Assembly: GCF_022548875.1 (NCBI RefSeq)
Contig: NZ_JAKZEW010000006.1
Span: 43,108-107,107 of the forward strand
From: Glycomyces sp. L485
Lineage (GTDB): Bacteria > Actinomycetota > Actinomycetes > Mycobacteriales > Micromonosporaceae
DNA: 64,000 nucleotides
Reading direction: 5' to 3'
Under the pieces are notes generated by a model. That model did not search any database and was not told the origin of the DNA. It saw only the letters and a list, made by a program, of their open reading frames with translations. The first letter of the stretch is position 1. Each line of letters begins with the position of its first letter. Positions 1-8,638 of this stretch are shown here, piece after piece. The translations under genes and the position numbers were made by a program.

Positions 1-784
1 CATCCCAACGGCGAACGGTGAACAACCCCTCCACCGCGACCGAACCGGGCACGGCGACCCGCGCCAGATCATTGCGTTCAAGATCGACGATCATCACATG
101 CTCGGCCCGCTCCTTCACCGACGACACCAGATCATCCCGACCGGCCCCCGTCGCAGGCGCCGTCCCCTTGATCGGCCGCGTCACGGCACTGACCCGATCA
201 GCCTCCAAGAAACACTCCGGCGAACCGGACGCGACCATCCAGTCCTCCCCCGCGATCACCCCGCCCCAAGCGGCCCCGCCAACCCGCCGCAGCGCGGCCG
301 CGGCCGCCGCCGGATCACCCGACCACACCGCACGCCGATGCCCGACCACACACGCCTGATAGACCTCCCCGCGCCCGATCGCCTCCTGCACCGCGGCGAC
401 CGCCTCGGCGTGATCGGCCGCCGACCACGAACGCCGCCACGGACCCGCCGCGAACGAACCGTGCGCAGACCCCGACCGGACACGCCCGTGCACGTAAGCG
501 ACCAACGCCACATCCGGCACCGCCGGCACCGGACTGGCCGCACCCCTCGCCCCACCGATCATCGCCGCACCCGCCGCAGCCGACACCATCACCGCCACAC
601 CGCACGGCGAACCGACCGCCCCAGTGTGCGCCGCCTCGTGCCGAGCACAGAAATCAGCGACGATCCGCGCCGGATCGCCCGCATCACCCAGCCGCCACTC
701 CACACGATCGACCTCGACCAACCGGTCGAGACACGCGCTCGCCACCCCGGGCGGAGCCGGACGCACCTCGGAGAACAACGACAT
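1..784 (-). CDS. pabB: aminodeoxychorismate synthase component I (chorismate-binding), 3' end missing
   Basis: This is the N-terminal 261 codons of a chorismate-binding enzyme. The gene runs leftward out of the window, so its C-terminus is not seen. Visible family motifs are RPIKGT at residues 203-208 and EHVMIVDLERNDL at 228-240, followed by PGSV; these are hallmarks of PabB/TrpE-type active sites. The segment GEVYQACVV (139-147) sits where the family usually has a YQxNL-like strand, so that stretch is divergent. The ATG at 782-784 is fixed by an in-frame TGA two codons upstream. No clear Shine-Dalgarno is seen. RPIKGT lies earlier than in typical 450-residue PabB proteins, so the N-terminal domain is short. 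The likely role is 4-amino-4-deoxychorismate formation for folate; a PabB-like enzyme of secondary metabolism cannot be excluded. Codon use is G/T-ending, like the next 3 kb. Confidence 0.85.
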   Translation of the reverse strand, partial: MSLFSEVRPAPPGVASACLDRLVEVDRVEWRLGDAGDPARIVADFCARHEAAHTGAVGSPCGVAVMVSAAAGAAMIGGARGAASPVPAVPDVALVAYVHGRVRSGSAHGSFAAGPWRRSWSAADHAEAVAAVQEAIGRGEVYQACVVGHRRAVWSGDPAAAAAALRRVGGAAWGGVIAGEDWMVASGSPECFLEADRVSAVTRPIKGTAPATGAGRDDLVSSVKERAEHVMIVDLERNDLARVAVPGSVAVEGLFTVRRWD

Positions 785-841
785 CGATCAAGTGTGAGCG
801 CCACTCAACCCAAGCGCCACACGAACCACACCGCCAGTGGA

Positions 842-2548
842 TCAGTTCACCGGGTTCGCCCGCAGCGACTCCAACAGTCCCCCCGCATCCGGCGCCCGAA
901 CATACCCACCCTGCGTCGCACCAGCAATACGCTGCAGATACTCCTCGTTCACCTCACCGAACCCGACCGTGTACACCGACACCGGCACCGCCTGCGCCCC
1001 CGCCAAATCCGCCAAACGCTCCTCAGTCTGCTCAATCGTCGGCGCACTCACCGAATCGGTCCCATCGTTGGTCAACACCACGATCACATTGTCAGCGCCA
1101 TCGACCGTGCTCGACCCCAGATGCTCGTACGCCGCCATCACCGTATCGAACAGCGGCGAACCACCCTCATACAACACATCGCCCGACAAACCCCACAACT
1201 CATCGACCAAAGCCCCGCGATACTCCGACGACAACTGCTCCGGACCGACCACACTCCGATACGGCACATCACCACCGGCCCAGACACCGAACTCCCACAA
1301 CTCAGCCCGCGACGTCGACCCCAACTCATTGACCAGATCCAACGCCACCCCGATCTCCGCATCCGACGCCGAAACAGACTCCCCGCCATACTCGACCGTC
1401 TCCCCGCCGACACCCGACGACCGATCCACCACGATCAACAGATTCACCTCCCGCCGCAAACCCTGCCAATCCCGCACCACACTCCGCACCGTCTCACCAG
1501 TGATCGCACTGTCCGCCAACGAAGCCGCATCCACCGGCGAGATCCCCGCCGCCTCGAACGCCGACCGCGCCGCCGACCTCTGCAAGAACGCCCCGAACAT
1601 CGCCGCGATCCGCTCATCGGCATCCGACACCCAACCCGCACCGTCGAACACCACATACGGATACACCGCATTCAAATCCGCACCGGCCGGCGTAATCGGC
1701 ACCAACCGATAATCCAACTCAGCCCGCTCATTGAAATCCTCAACCTGATAATCCAGCGCAGTGAACACATCCGCGAACGCCAACGGGTCATCAGCCTTCA
1801 ACGACAAGGCGAACAGCTCCTCGGCGTTCTCACCCATCACACCGGCATCGAGCGCAGCAACATACCGGCTCATCTCACCCGCATCCACACCGCCCGCACC
1901 ATCACTCACCGCGTTCAGCAACGACTGCAAGCCCTCGGTCGAAGACCGAGGATTCGCCCCCGCCAACCGCACCTCACCATCCAACGCCGCATCCAACACC
2001 GCACTCCACGACGGCGGCTCACCACCGAGCCACCCCAACTCCTCCGCCGTCGGCTCAGGCACCGCCAACACCGTCTTCGACTCCCCCAGCACCACCGGAT
2101 CAGACGAGAAGTAATCCGCCGTCGCCTCCGTACCGGTCACCCACTCAGGCCAAACATCCGAATCAGGCACCCACGCGATCGGCGCCCGACCATGCGACAC
2201 CTCGTCCCACTGCCCGGTCAAACCGCGAGACGCCGCCACCGCCGACACCTCCCGGATCGACACACCCACACAAGAGCCATCGACCTCCGGATCCTGCGCC
2301 TCCCACTCCCGCGCCAAATCCTCCAAAGTCCCCACGGCGTTCCCCGCCACCGCCACCGGAATCTTGTACACGTCCCCACCGCAACCGGCCCGCAACAACG
2401 TCACGAACCCGGCCGTCAACGCCGACGCCACCAACACGCACACCAGCGTGATCAAGATCCAAGGCGCCACCGGCAGCTTCGAACCGCCCCGCTTCCGCCG
2501 CCGTCCCGTGCGGTGGGACCTCACTGCCCGCGTGTGACCGAAAACCAT
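842..2548 (-). CDS. membrane-anchored solute-binding-like protein with C-terminal VWA domain
   Basis: The protein has 568 residues. A basic cytoplasmic tail (about 1-25) precedes one membrane segment (about 28-50), followed by an extracellular substrate-binding-protein-like domain (about 60-330) and a von Willebrand A domain (about 370-560). The VWA MIDAS loop reads VVDRSSGVGG, where the canonical DxSxS would have Ser at the last position. The second acidic loop is VVLTNDGTDS. The ATG at 2548 is chosen because AGGAG lies 8 nt upstream; longer readings have no ribosome site and run into gcvP. Such proteins are common in actinobacteria and are usually annotated as substrate-binding and VWA domain-containing proteins of unknown ligand. 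The gene follows gcvP with a 77-nt gap and could be co-transcribed. Codon use is strongly G-ending with many TTG leucines. Confidence 0.85.
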   Translation of the reverse strand: MVFGHTRAVRSHRTGRRRKRGGSKLPVAPWILITLVCVLVASALTAGFVTLLRAGCGGDVYKIPVAVAGNAVGTLEDLAREWEAQDPEVDGSCVGVSIREVSAVAASRGLTGQWDEVSHGRAPIAWVPDSDVWPEWVTGTEATADYFSSDPVVLGESKTVLAVPEPTAEELGWLGGEPPSWSAVLDAALDGEVRLAGANPRSSTEGLQSLLNAVSDGAGGVDAGEMSRYVAALDAGVMGENAEELFALSLKADDPLAFADVFTALDYQVEDFNERAELDYRLVPITPAGADLNAVYPYVVFDGAGWVSDADERIAAMFGAFLQRSAARSAFEAAGISPVDAASLADSAITGETVRSVVRDWQGLRREVNLLIVVDRSSGVGGETVEYGGESVSASDAEIGVALDLVNELGSTSRAELWEFGVWAGGDVPYRSVVGPEQLSSEYRGALVDELWGLSGDVLYEGGSPLFDTVMAAYEHLGSSTVDGADNVIVVLTNDGTDSVSAPTIEQTEERLADLAGAQAVPVSVYTVGFGEVNEEYLQRIAGATQGGYVRAPDAGGLLESLRANPVN

Positions 2549-2625
2549 CAGCTTCTCTCCTGGACGAACCGTCGGCAGCCAGTGTAAAGCCAGGCCCGAC
2601 CACCGACACAGACGAACCCCAGGCC

Positions 2626-5448
2626 CTAACCCCCGTAAGCCTCGACCGGCGCACACGTACACGCGAGGTTCCTATCCCCCCACGCATTGTCGACCCGACC
2701 CACCGGCGGCCAATACTTCGCCCCCACAACCCCGACCGGCCACACCGCCGCCGCCCGCGAATACGCCCGACCCCAAACCTCGCCCGTCACCGCCTCAGCA
2801 GTGTGCGGCGAGCCGCGCAACGCCGAATCCCCGACCCCGACCTCACCCGCCGCGATCGCATCGATCTCCCCCCGAATCGCGATCATCGCCTCGCAGAACC
2901 GGTCGAGCTCAGCCAAATCCTCCGACTCGGTCGGCTCCACCATCAACGTCCCCGCCACCGGAAACGACATCGTCGGAGCATGAAACCCGTAATCGATCAA
3001 CCGCTTCGCCACATCCTCGACCGTCACACCCGTCACCCTGGTCAACCCACGCAGATCCAAGACGCACTCATGCGCCACCAGATCATGCTCACCGGCATAC
3101 AACACCGGGAACGACCCCCGCAAACGCGCAGCCACATAATTCGCCGCCAACACCGCCGACGCCGTCGCCGCCCTCACCCCCTCCGGACCCATCATCCGCA
3201 AGTACATCCACGGAATCTGCAAAATCCCCGCCGACCCCCACCGAGCCTGCGACACCGGACCCACCCGACCCGGCCCAGCAGCCAACGGATCCGACGGCAG
3301 ATACGACACCAAATGCTCCGCAACCGCCACCGGCCCCACCCCAGGCCCCCCGCCACCATGCGGAATACAGAACGTCTTATGCAAATTCAAATGCGACACG
3401 TCCGCACCGAACCGACCCGGCTTCGCCCAACCCAACAACGCATTCAAGTTCGCCCCGTCGACGTACACCTGACCACCCGCATCGTGGACCTTCCCGCACA
3501 CCTCCACGATCGACGACTCGAACACCCCATGCGTCGACGGATACGTGACCATCAACGCCGCCAAGACACCCGCATTCGCCGCGATCTTCGCATCCAGATC
3601 GGCCACGTCGACGTTCCCGTCCGCATCACAGGCCACCACGACCACACGCATCCCGGCGAGCACCGCCGACGCCGCGTTCGTGCCGTGCGCGCTGGCGGGG
3701 ATCAGGCACACGTCCCGGCCGCCTTCGCCGCGGTCCTCCTGCCAGGCCTTGATGGCCAGGAGTCCGGCGAGCTCGCCCTGGGAGCCCGCGTTGGGCTGGA
3801 CCGACACGGCGGCGTAGCCGCACACGTCGGCCAGCCAGCCTTCGAGCTGGTCGATCAGGCGCCGCCACCCGGCCGTCTGGTCGTCGGGGGCGAGGGGGTG
3901 GACGTCGGCGAACTCGGGCCAGGAGATGGGCTCCATCTCCGCGGCGGCGTTGAGCTTCATGGTGCACGAGCCGAGCGGGATCATGCCGCGGTCGAGGCCG
4001 TAGTCGGCGTCGGCGAGGCGCTTGAGGTAGCGCATCATCGCGGTCTCGGAGTGGTGGGCGGAGAACACCGGGTGTGTCAGGTAGGGGCTCTCGCGTCGCA
4101 GCTCGGCGGGGATCGCGGCGGGCCGGGCGCCGAGGAGTTGAGCGCCGAAGGCGTCGCACACGATCCGCAGGTCGGCCTCGCCGGTGGTCTCGTCGCAGGC
4201 GACGGCTACGTAGTCGGCGTCGACGCGGCGCAGGTTCACGCCGTACGCGGCGGCCGAGGCGACGACCGTGTCGGCGCGTCCGGGGGTCGCGGCAACGACG
4301 GTGTCGAAGCACGATTCGTGGACGATGTCGATGCCCGCGCCGCGCAGCGAGGCCGCGAGGCGCGCGGCGCACGCGGCGGTGCCCTCGGCGATGCGCCGCA
4401 GGCCCTCGGGGCCGTGCCAGACGGCGTAGGAGGCGGCGACGACGGCGGGGAGCACCTGGGCGGTGCAGATATTGCTGGTGGCCTTCTCACGGCGGATGTG
4501 CTGCTCGCGCGTCTGGAGCGCCAGTCGCAGCGCCGGGGCGCCGTTCGCGTCTCGCGACACGCCGACGAGCCGGCCCGGCAGTTGGCGTTTGAGGTCGTCG
4601 CGCACGGACATGTAGCCCGCGTGGGGGCCGCCGAATCCCATCGGCATGCCGAACCGCTGGGTCGAGCCGACGGCGATGTCGGCGCCGAGTTCGCCCGGCG
4701 CCTTCAGCAACGCCAACGCGAGGAGGTCGGCGGCGACGGTGACGGCCGCGCCGCGCTCGTGCGCGGCCCGAACGGTGTCGCTCCAGTCCAGGACGGCGCC
4801 GTCGGCGGCCGGGTACTGGAGCAGCAGCCCGAACATGCGCTCGGGCAGGTCGCCCGGGTCGGCGCAGTCGGCGACGACCAGTTCGATCCCGACCGGCTCG
4901 GCGCGGGTGGCGAGGACCGCGAGGGTCTGGGGAAGGACGCGGGTGTCGACGACGAACACGTCGGAGGCGCCCCGCCCGGCGGCGCGGCGGGACAAGAGCA
5001 TGGCCTCGGCGGCGGCGCTGGACTCATCGAGCAGGCTCGCTCCGGCGACGGGCAGCCCGGTGAGGTCCGCGACCATCGTCTGGAAGTTGAGCAGCGCCTC
5101 GAGCCGGCCTTGGCTGATCTCGGCCTGGTAGGGCGTGTAGGCGGTGTACCAGGAAGGGTTCTCCAGGACGTTCCGGCGGATGACCGCCGGGGTGCGGGTG
5201 CCGTAGTAGCCCAGGCCGATCATCGAGCGCATCGGCCTGTTGGTCTCGGCGATCGCGCGAAGTTCGGCCTGCGCCTCGGTCTCGGTCACGGCGCTCGGGA
5301 GCGCGAGCGCTTCGCCGGTGCGGATGAGGTCGGGCATGCAGGCGTCCATGAGCGCTTCGAGGCTCGGCAGGCCGACGACCTTGAGCATCGCGTCGCGGTC
5401 GGCGGCGCTGGTGCCGATGTGGCGATCGGAGAAGGAACGGTCGATCAC
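2626..5448 (-). CDS. gcvP: glycine dehydrogenase (decarboxylating), P-protein
   Basis: The protein has 940 residues, full length for the homodimeric P-protein. It decarboxylates glycine with pyridoxal phosphate and passes the aminomethyl group to lipoyl-GcvH. The N-terminus ([18 protein letters not shown]) and the PLP-lysine region [18 protein letters not shown] (Lys near residue 689) are clear. The start is GTG at 5448 with GGAGG 5 nt upstream. The gene is preceded by a glycine riboswitch and a hairpin overlapping the ribosome site. GcvH lies in the same cluster; gcvT is not in the window. Codon choice changes abruptly near residue 596-600 (about 3,640-3,720): the N-terminal two thirds use C-ending codons, while the C-terminal third uses TTG, GGT and NNG codons like the two genes downstream. 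Confidence 0.97.
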   Translation of the reverse strand: MIDRSFSDRHIGTSAADRDAMLKVVGLPSLEALMDACMPDLIRTGEALALPSAVTETEAQAELRAIAETNRPMRSMIGLGYYGTRTPAVIRRNVLENPSWYTAYTPYQAEISQGRLEALLNFQTMVADLTGLPVAGASLLDESSAAAEAMLLSRRAAGRGASDVFVVDTRVLPQTLAVLATRAEPVGIELVVADCADPGDLPERMFGLLLQYPAADGAVLDWSDTVRAAHERGAAVTVAADLLALALLKAPGELGADIAVGSTQRFGMPMGFGGPHAGYMSVRDDLKRQLPGRLVGVSRDANGAPALRLALQTREQHIRREKATSNICTAQVLPAVVAASYAVWHGPEGLRRIAEGTAACAARLAASLRGAGIDIVHESCFDTVVAATPGRADTVVASAAAYGVNLRRVDADYVAVACDETTGEADLRIVCDAFGAQLLGARPAAIPAELRRESPYLTHPVFSAHHSETAMMRYLKRLADADYGLDRGMIPLGSCTMKLNAAAEMEPISWPEFADVHPLAPDDQTAGWRRLIDQLEGWLADVCGYAAVSVQPNAGSQGELAGLLAIKAWQEDRGEGGRDVCLIPASAHGTNAASAVLAGMRVVVVACDADGNVDVADLDAKIAANAGVLAALMVTYPSTHGVFESSIVEVCGKVHDAGGQVYVDGANLNALLGWAKPGRFGADVSHLNLHKTFCIPHGGGGPGVGPVAVAEHLVSYLPSDPLAAGPGRVGPVSQARWGSAGILQIPWMYLRMMGPEGVRAATASAVLAANYVAARLRGSFPVLYAGEHDLVAHECVLDLRGLTRVTGVTVEDVAKRLIDYGFHAPTMSFPVAGTLMVEPTESEDLAELDRFCEAMIAIRGEIDAIAAGEVGVGDSALRGSPHTAEAVTGEVWGRAYSRAAAVWPVGVVGAKYWPPVGRVDNAWGDRNLACTCAPVEAYGG

Positions 5449-5456
5449 GGGGTCCT

Positions 5457-5501
5457 CCGGTGACAGTCGACGGCGGTTGCAGTCCCCTCGTCTGTCACCG
5501 G
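5457..5501 (-). promoter_or_regulatory. hairpin overlapping the gcvP ribosome-binding site (candidate expression platform)
   Basis: A perfect 10-bp inverted repeat, CCGGTGACAG / CTGTCACCGG, is separated by 25 nt. Its 3' arm contains the first two G residues of the gcvP Shine-Dalgarno GGAGGA, 4-5 nt before the GTG start. It lies directly after the glycine aptamer. Seen: the repeat and the overlap. Inferred: it is the off-state of a translational switch that glycine binding would relieve. Confidence 0.7.
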
Positions 5502-5509
5502 CGCCAGGC

Positions 5510-5622
5510 CGGTTCCAGAGCGGCCAATCCCGGACAGTCCTGGTACCTGAGAGTTTCTAGCGAGGGACTTGCCCCTTCGGTGCCGTGCGGCCGCTGTGGC
5601 CCACGATCTCTCCCGCCCGGAT
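5510..5622 (-). promoter_or_regulatory. glycine riboswitch (single visible aptamer) upstream of gcvP
   Basis: Reading the minus strand, the leader shows the conserved glycine-aptamer blocks in order: GGGAGAGA, CACCGAAGGGGCAA, ACTCTCAGGTACC, GGACTGTCCGGG and GCTCTGGAA. These match the class's GAGAG...CGAAGGGGCAA...CTCAGG...CTCTGG pattern. The aptamer ends about 60 nt before the GTG start of gcvP. Glycine riboswitches typically switch on glycine-cleavage genes when glycine is high. Only one aptamer is recognisable here; a tandem partner is not obvious. Confidence 0.92.
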
Positions 5623-5646
5623 TTCCAGCTCTGCGCACATCGTATG

Positions 5647-6207
5647 TCAGGAGGCGGTGCGTCGTCGATTCGGCACCACGGGGTGCGCGTGGATCTGCTC
5701 GGGCGGGTTCACCCGCTCGGCGACCTTGGGAAGTTCGGCGGGCTCGGCGCCGGGAAGGGTGGCGAGGCGGCCCATGACCTCGGTGACGGTGGACCGCACG
5801 GCGATGCCGAACACGCCCTGGCCGCCGCGCAGGAGATCGATGACCTCGCCGGCCGAGCGGCACTCGTAGACCGTGGAGCCGTCGGACATGAGTGTGATCT
5901 CAGCGAGGTCCTTGACTCCGCGGCTGCGCAGGGCCTCGACGGCCTTGCGGATGTTCTGGAGGGAGACCCCCGCGTCGAGGAGCCGCTTGATGACCTTGAG
6001 GACGATGATGTCCCTGAATGAGTAGAGCCGGTTCGACCCCGACCCGTTGGCACGCCTCACGCTGGGCTCGACGAGCCCGGTGCGGGCCCAGTAGTCGAGC
6101 TGCCGGTAGGTGATGCCGACGACACGGCAGGCGGCGGTGCCGCGCCAGCCGCGGATCTGCGAGGGCGGGACGAGTCCGCGCCCGTTCGATTCACTGTGGT
6201 CGACCAT
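5647..6207 (-). CDS. MerR-family transcriptional regulator (Rv1830-like)
   Basis: The protein has 186 residues. A MerR winged helix occupies about 20-90 (CRVVGITYRQLDYWARTGLV, then RLYSFRDIIVLKVIKRLLDAG), followed by a C-terminal domain with LAEITLMSDGSTVYEC and GGQGVFGIAV blocks. These blocks are typical of the actinobacterial MerR protein lying between the DUF151 nuclease and gcvP/gcvB. It differs from the neighbouring FtsR/Rv1828 type, which is absent here. The ATG at 6207 has GGAGGA 4 nt upstream; a longer reading to 6387 lacks a ribosome site. The effector and targets are unknown; the position suggests a link to cell growth or glycine metabolism. Confidence 0.9.
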   Translation of the reverse strand: MVDHSESNGRGLVPPSQIRGWRGTAACRVVGITYRQLDYWARTGLVEPSVRRANGSGSNRLYSFRDIIVLKVIKRLLDAGVSLQNIRKAVEALRSRGVKDLAEITLMSDGSTVYECRSAGEVIDLLRGGQGVFGIAVRSTVTEVMGRLATLPGAEPAELPKVAERVNPPEQIHAHPVVPNRRRTAS

Positions 6208-6328
6208 CGCATCCTCCGCACCATGAGGCTCCTCGAAGGTGAGAGTAGCGCTGGAATCGAGCACAATGGGCTGAACCGGAATATTGCTCGGCAGGTCAGC
6301 GCGGGTGGGACGCCTGAACGCCTCCGCG

Positions 6329-6790
6329 TCAGCCGAAGTCCTCGGGGCTGACCTCTTCGAGGAACTCGCGGAACTTCTCCACTTCATCCTCCTGGGTGTC
6401 CGGGAGGACCACGCCCGCCTCTTCGAGGACCTCGTCGGCGCACCAGATCGGGGCGTCGGCCCGCAGAGCGAGCGCGATCGCGTCGGACGAGCGGGAGGAG
6501 ACCCGCGTCTTGCCGTCCAGGACCAGCTCGGCGTAGTAGACCGTGTCGCGCAGCTCGGTGATCTCCACAGCCGAGAGCGTGACGTCCAACGAATCGAGCA
6601 GGTCGCGCATGAGGTCGTGGGTGAGCGGCCTGGACAGCTGGACGTCCTGCTGCTGGTAGGCGATGGCGGCGGCCTCGACGGTGCCGATCCAGATCGGCAG
6701 ATAGCGGTTGCCGTCGGCCTCCTTCAGCAGGACCACCGGTTGGTTGCTCGGGAGTTCCACGCGGACCCCGACTACGGTCATCATCCGCAC
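6329..6790 (-). CDS. bifunctional nuclease family protein (DUF151/BFN)
   Basis: This protein of about 153 residues matches the bifunctional nuclease domain: VVGVRVELPSNQPVVLLKE, RYLPIWIG, EAAAIAYQQQ, RPLTHDLMRDLL, then SSRSSDAIALALRADAPI. The C-terminus is acidic. The preferred start is GTG at 6790, because GGAGG stands 7 nt upstream and the next residues (RMMTVVGVRV) begin the family's core; ATG starts at 6817 or 6784 are also possible. In mycobacteria the equivalent gene (Rv1829) lies between garA and a MerR gene, the same order as here. The physiological role is uncertain. Confidence 0.88.
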   Translation of the reverse strand: MRMMTVVGVRVELPSNQPVVLLKEADGNRYLPIWIGTVEAAAIAYQQQDVQLSRPLTHDLMRDLLDSLDVTLSAVEITELRDTVYYAELVLDGKTRVSSRSSDAIALALRADAPIWCADEVLEEAGVVLPDTQEDEVEKFREFLEEVSPEDFG

Positions 6791-6925
6791 CGGTTCGCCT
6801 CCAACGGGTGCCGTCATCGCTGATGCCGGACCCGCCGCGGGTGCGACCCGGGCGGGCCCCTTGTCTGTCAGCCTACCCGCACAAACGCCGGGTTGATCTG
6901 ACCGGACGCCCTGCGGGCTACCCGG

Positions 6926-7363
6926 TCAGGCCGCGGCCGGCTTCGGACCACTGATGAAGACCAGGCGGAACTTCCCGATCTGGACCTCGTCGCCGTTGCC
7001 GAGCGTCGCGGTCTCCACGCGCTCGCGGTTGACATAGGTGCCGTTGAGGCTGCCGACGTCGCGAACCGTGAAACCGGACGTGTCGCGGTGGAACTCGGCG
7101 TGGCGCCGCGAGACCGTCACGTCGTCGAGGAAGATGTCTGAGTCGGGATGGCGGCCGGACGTCGTCACCTCCGTGTTCAGCAGGAAGCGTGCGCCGGCGT
7201 TCGGTCCACGGCGGACTACCAGCAGCGCGGTTCCCGCCGGCAGTGAGTCTGCCAGCCGAGCAGAGTTCAGCTCCGCGTCGACCTCGCCGCTCTCCTGCAG
7301 AGCGGAGAGGTTCATCGTGGCCGTCACATCGGGCGGAGGGAACTCATCATTCGAACGCGTCAT
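6926..7363 (-). CDS. garA: FHA-domain metabolic regulator (GarA/OdhI-like)
   Basis: The protein has 145 residues. A flexible N-terminus precedes an FHA domain (about 45-140) with GRHPDSDIFLDD, VSRRHAEF, GSLNGTYVNR and GDEVQIGKFRLVF, the core binding residues of GarA/OdhI. In those proteins an ETT motif is phosphorylated by PknG/PknB, and the phosphorylated form folds onto its own FHA domain, stopping inhibition of 2-oxoglutarate dehydrogenase and glutamate enzymes. Here the region reads DVTATMNLSAL, so Thr14 and Thr16 flank an alanine rather than forming a TT pair. The ATG at 7363 has AAGGTGG upstream. It starts 34 nt after gcvH ends. Confidence 0.9.
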   Translation of the reverse strand: MTRSNDEFPPPDVTATMNLSALQESGEVDAELNSARLADSLPAGTALLVVRRGPNAGARFLLNTEVTTSGRHPDSDIFLDDVTVSRRHAEFHRDTSGFTVRDVGSLNGTYVNRERVETATLGNGDEVQIGKFRLVFISGPKPAAA

Positions 7364-7397
7364 GGATTGCCACCTTCTACAAGTCTGGACCCTCTGG

Positions 7398-7775
7398 TCA
7401 CTCAGTAAGCTTCGCATACGCACCGGCGTCGAGCAAAGCAGTGAGCGCGCCGGAATCTTCGACTTCGATGTCGAACATCCAGCCCGCCTGATAGGGGTCG
7501 CTGTTCACCAATTCCGGGGATTCCGACAATTCGTCATTACGCGCCTGAATCTTACCGGTCAACGGAGCGTACACGTCGGAGACGCTCTTGGTCGACTCGA
7601 CTTCGCCGACCACGTCCCCCGCCCGCACCTGGGTACCTGCCTCCGGGAGCTGGACGAACACGACGTCGCCCAGTGCGTTCTGCGCGAAGTCGGTGATGCC
7701 GACACGCGCGACGTCGCCGTCGCGCCGCTCGACCCACTCGTGCTCCGCGGTGTAACGCAGCTGATCCGGAATCAC
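7398..7775 (-). CDS. gcvH: glycine cleavage system H protein
   Basis: The protein has 125 residues, the normal H-protein length. It carries the lipoylated lysine at residue 63 in VESTKSVSDVYAPLTG, and the usual ends TAEHEWVERRDGDVARVGIT and NSDPYQAGWMFDI. It shuttles the aminomethyl group from GcvP to the T-protein. The start is GTG at 7775, with AGGGGAG 6 nt upstream; the much longer upstream reading is not coding. It is part of a conserved leftward cluster with the FHA gene and, further on, gcvP. Confidence 0.95.
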   Translation of the reverse strand: MIPDQLRYTAEHEWVERRDGDVARVGITDFAQNALGDVVFVQLPEAGTQVRAGDVVGEVESTKSVSDVYAPLTGKIQARNDELSESPELVNSDPYQAGWMFDIEVEDSGALTALLDAGAYAKLTE

Positions 7776-7933
7776 CTGGTGCTCCCCTCTGAGAACCCCG
7801 CCGAGAGGCGGGTCGGACGCACATGACCGTATCGCCCAGCCGCGCAGCGCCGACGGCGGGGCCGCGCCTGCGTGATCATGGCGATCGAATCGGTCAGTCG
7901 TGCATCCTCCCGCCCCTTCCGCCGCGTAGGACC

Positions 7934-8536
7934 TCAAGCGGCGACGTGCGCGCGGGCGTGCTTCGAACGGATGAGACCGGCCGCCTGCCTGAGGTAGACG
8001 AACGCGGCCAGCCAGTACAGGCCCAGGCCCCACCAGGCGAGCGCCCAACCCACCGGGGCCGCCCAGGCCTCGGCGCTGTCGACCAGGCCCGCGATGACGA
8101 GCACCGGGAAGGACATGAACACCACCGACGTGGCGCACTTCCCGAGGAAATGCACTTCGGGAGGGGCGAAGCCGTGCCAGCGCAGCACGATGACCATGGT
8201 CACCAGCGTCGCCTCGCGCAGCAGCACGGCAATCGTGAACAGCCACGGCAGCAGGCCTATGTAAGTCAGCGCGAGCAGCGCTGTGAGGATGTAGAGGCGG
8301 TCGACGAAGGGGTCGAGGAGCCGGCCGAGCTTGGAGACCTGGTTGAGGCGCCGCGCCAGCTGCCCGTCGACCCAGTCGGTGCCGCCGCCGACGGCCAGGA
8401 CGACCGCGGCCTGCCAGTAGTACTCAGTGGCCAGCAGCAGGTAGCAGAACAGCGGGATCCCCGCCAGGCGCACGGCCGTGACCAGGTTCGGCCACGTCCA
8501 AACCCCCCAGCCGGTCGGCGCTGTCGAATTGCTCAA
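7934..8536 (-). CDS. CDP-alcohol phosphatidyltransferase (PgsA-like)
   Basis: A 200-residue membrane protein with about six hydrophobic segments and a perfect CDP-alcohol phosphotransferase motif DG-x2-AR-x8-G-x3-D-x3-D: D57 G58, A61 R62, G71, D75 and D79. The family joins a CDP-activated lipid to an alcohol in the membrane. The head group cannot be told from sequence; the mycobacterial gene in this position (pgsA2, Rv1822) is the nearest named relative. The start appears to be TTG at 8536, with AGAGGA 6 nt upstream, behind a structured leader. It heads the gcvH-FHA-DUF151 gene group. Confidence 0.9.
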   Translation of the reverse strand: MSNSTAPTGWGVWTWPNLVTAVRLAGIPLFCYLLLATEYYWQAAVVLAVGGGTDWVDGQLARRLNQVSKLGRLLDPFVDRLYILTALLALTYIGLLPWLFTIAVLLREATLVTMVIVLRWHGFAPPEVHFLGKCATSVVFMSFPVLVIAGLVDSAEAWAAPVGWALAWWGLGLYWLAAFVYLRQAAGLIRSKHARAHVAA

Positions 8537-8549
8537 GGCTGTCCTCTCG

Positions 8550-8638
8550 ACGGCCCCGAGGGGCCGTGGGTCTCCTTCCGACCGGCGGCCTGCCGGTCGG
8601 TGTTGTCACAAGTGCTCGGTGGGTGTAGGCCGATTCTA
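8550..8638 (-). promoter_or_regulatory. promoter and structured leader of the pgsA-like gene
   Basis: On the minus strand a -10-like TAGAAT (8638-8633) would start an RNA near 8626. The leader then has two perfect hairpins: 8600-8578 (9-bp stem CCGACCGGC/GCCGGTCGG, 5-nt loop) and 8567-8550 (ACGGCCC-CTCG-GGGCCGT). They end just before AGAGGA and the TTG start. No U-tract follows, so they are not classical terminators. An overlapping GTG reading frame starting at 8609 crosses into the gene. The whole non-coding stretch 8537-8843 otherwise holds only the terminator at 8805-8831 and an AT palindrome at 8772-8781. Confidence 0.5.

Noticed and set aside
98..2587. An 829-codon open frame on the plus strand
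   Set aside because: It is Arg/His/Pro-rich and antisense to pabB and the VWA gene; an artefact of high G+C codon bias.
2803..5463. An 886-codon plus-strand frame
   Set aside because: Complement of gcvP; low-complexity composition with no domain.
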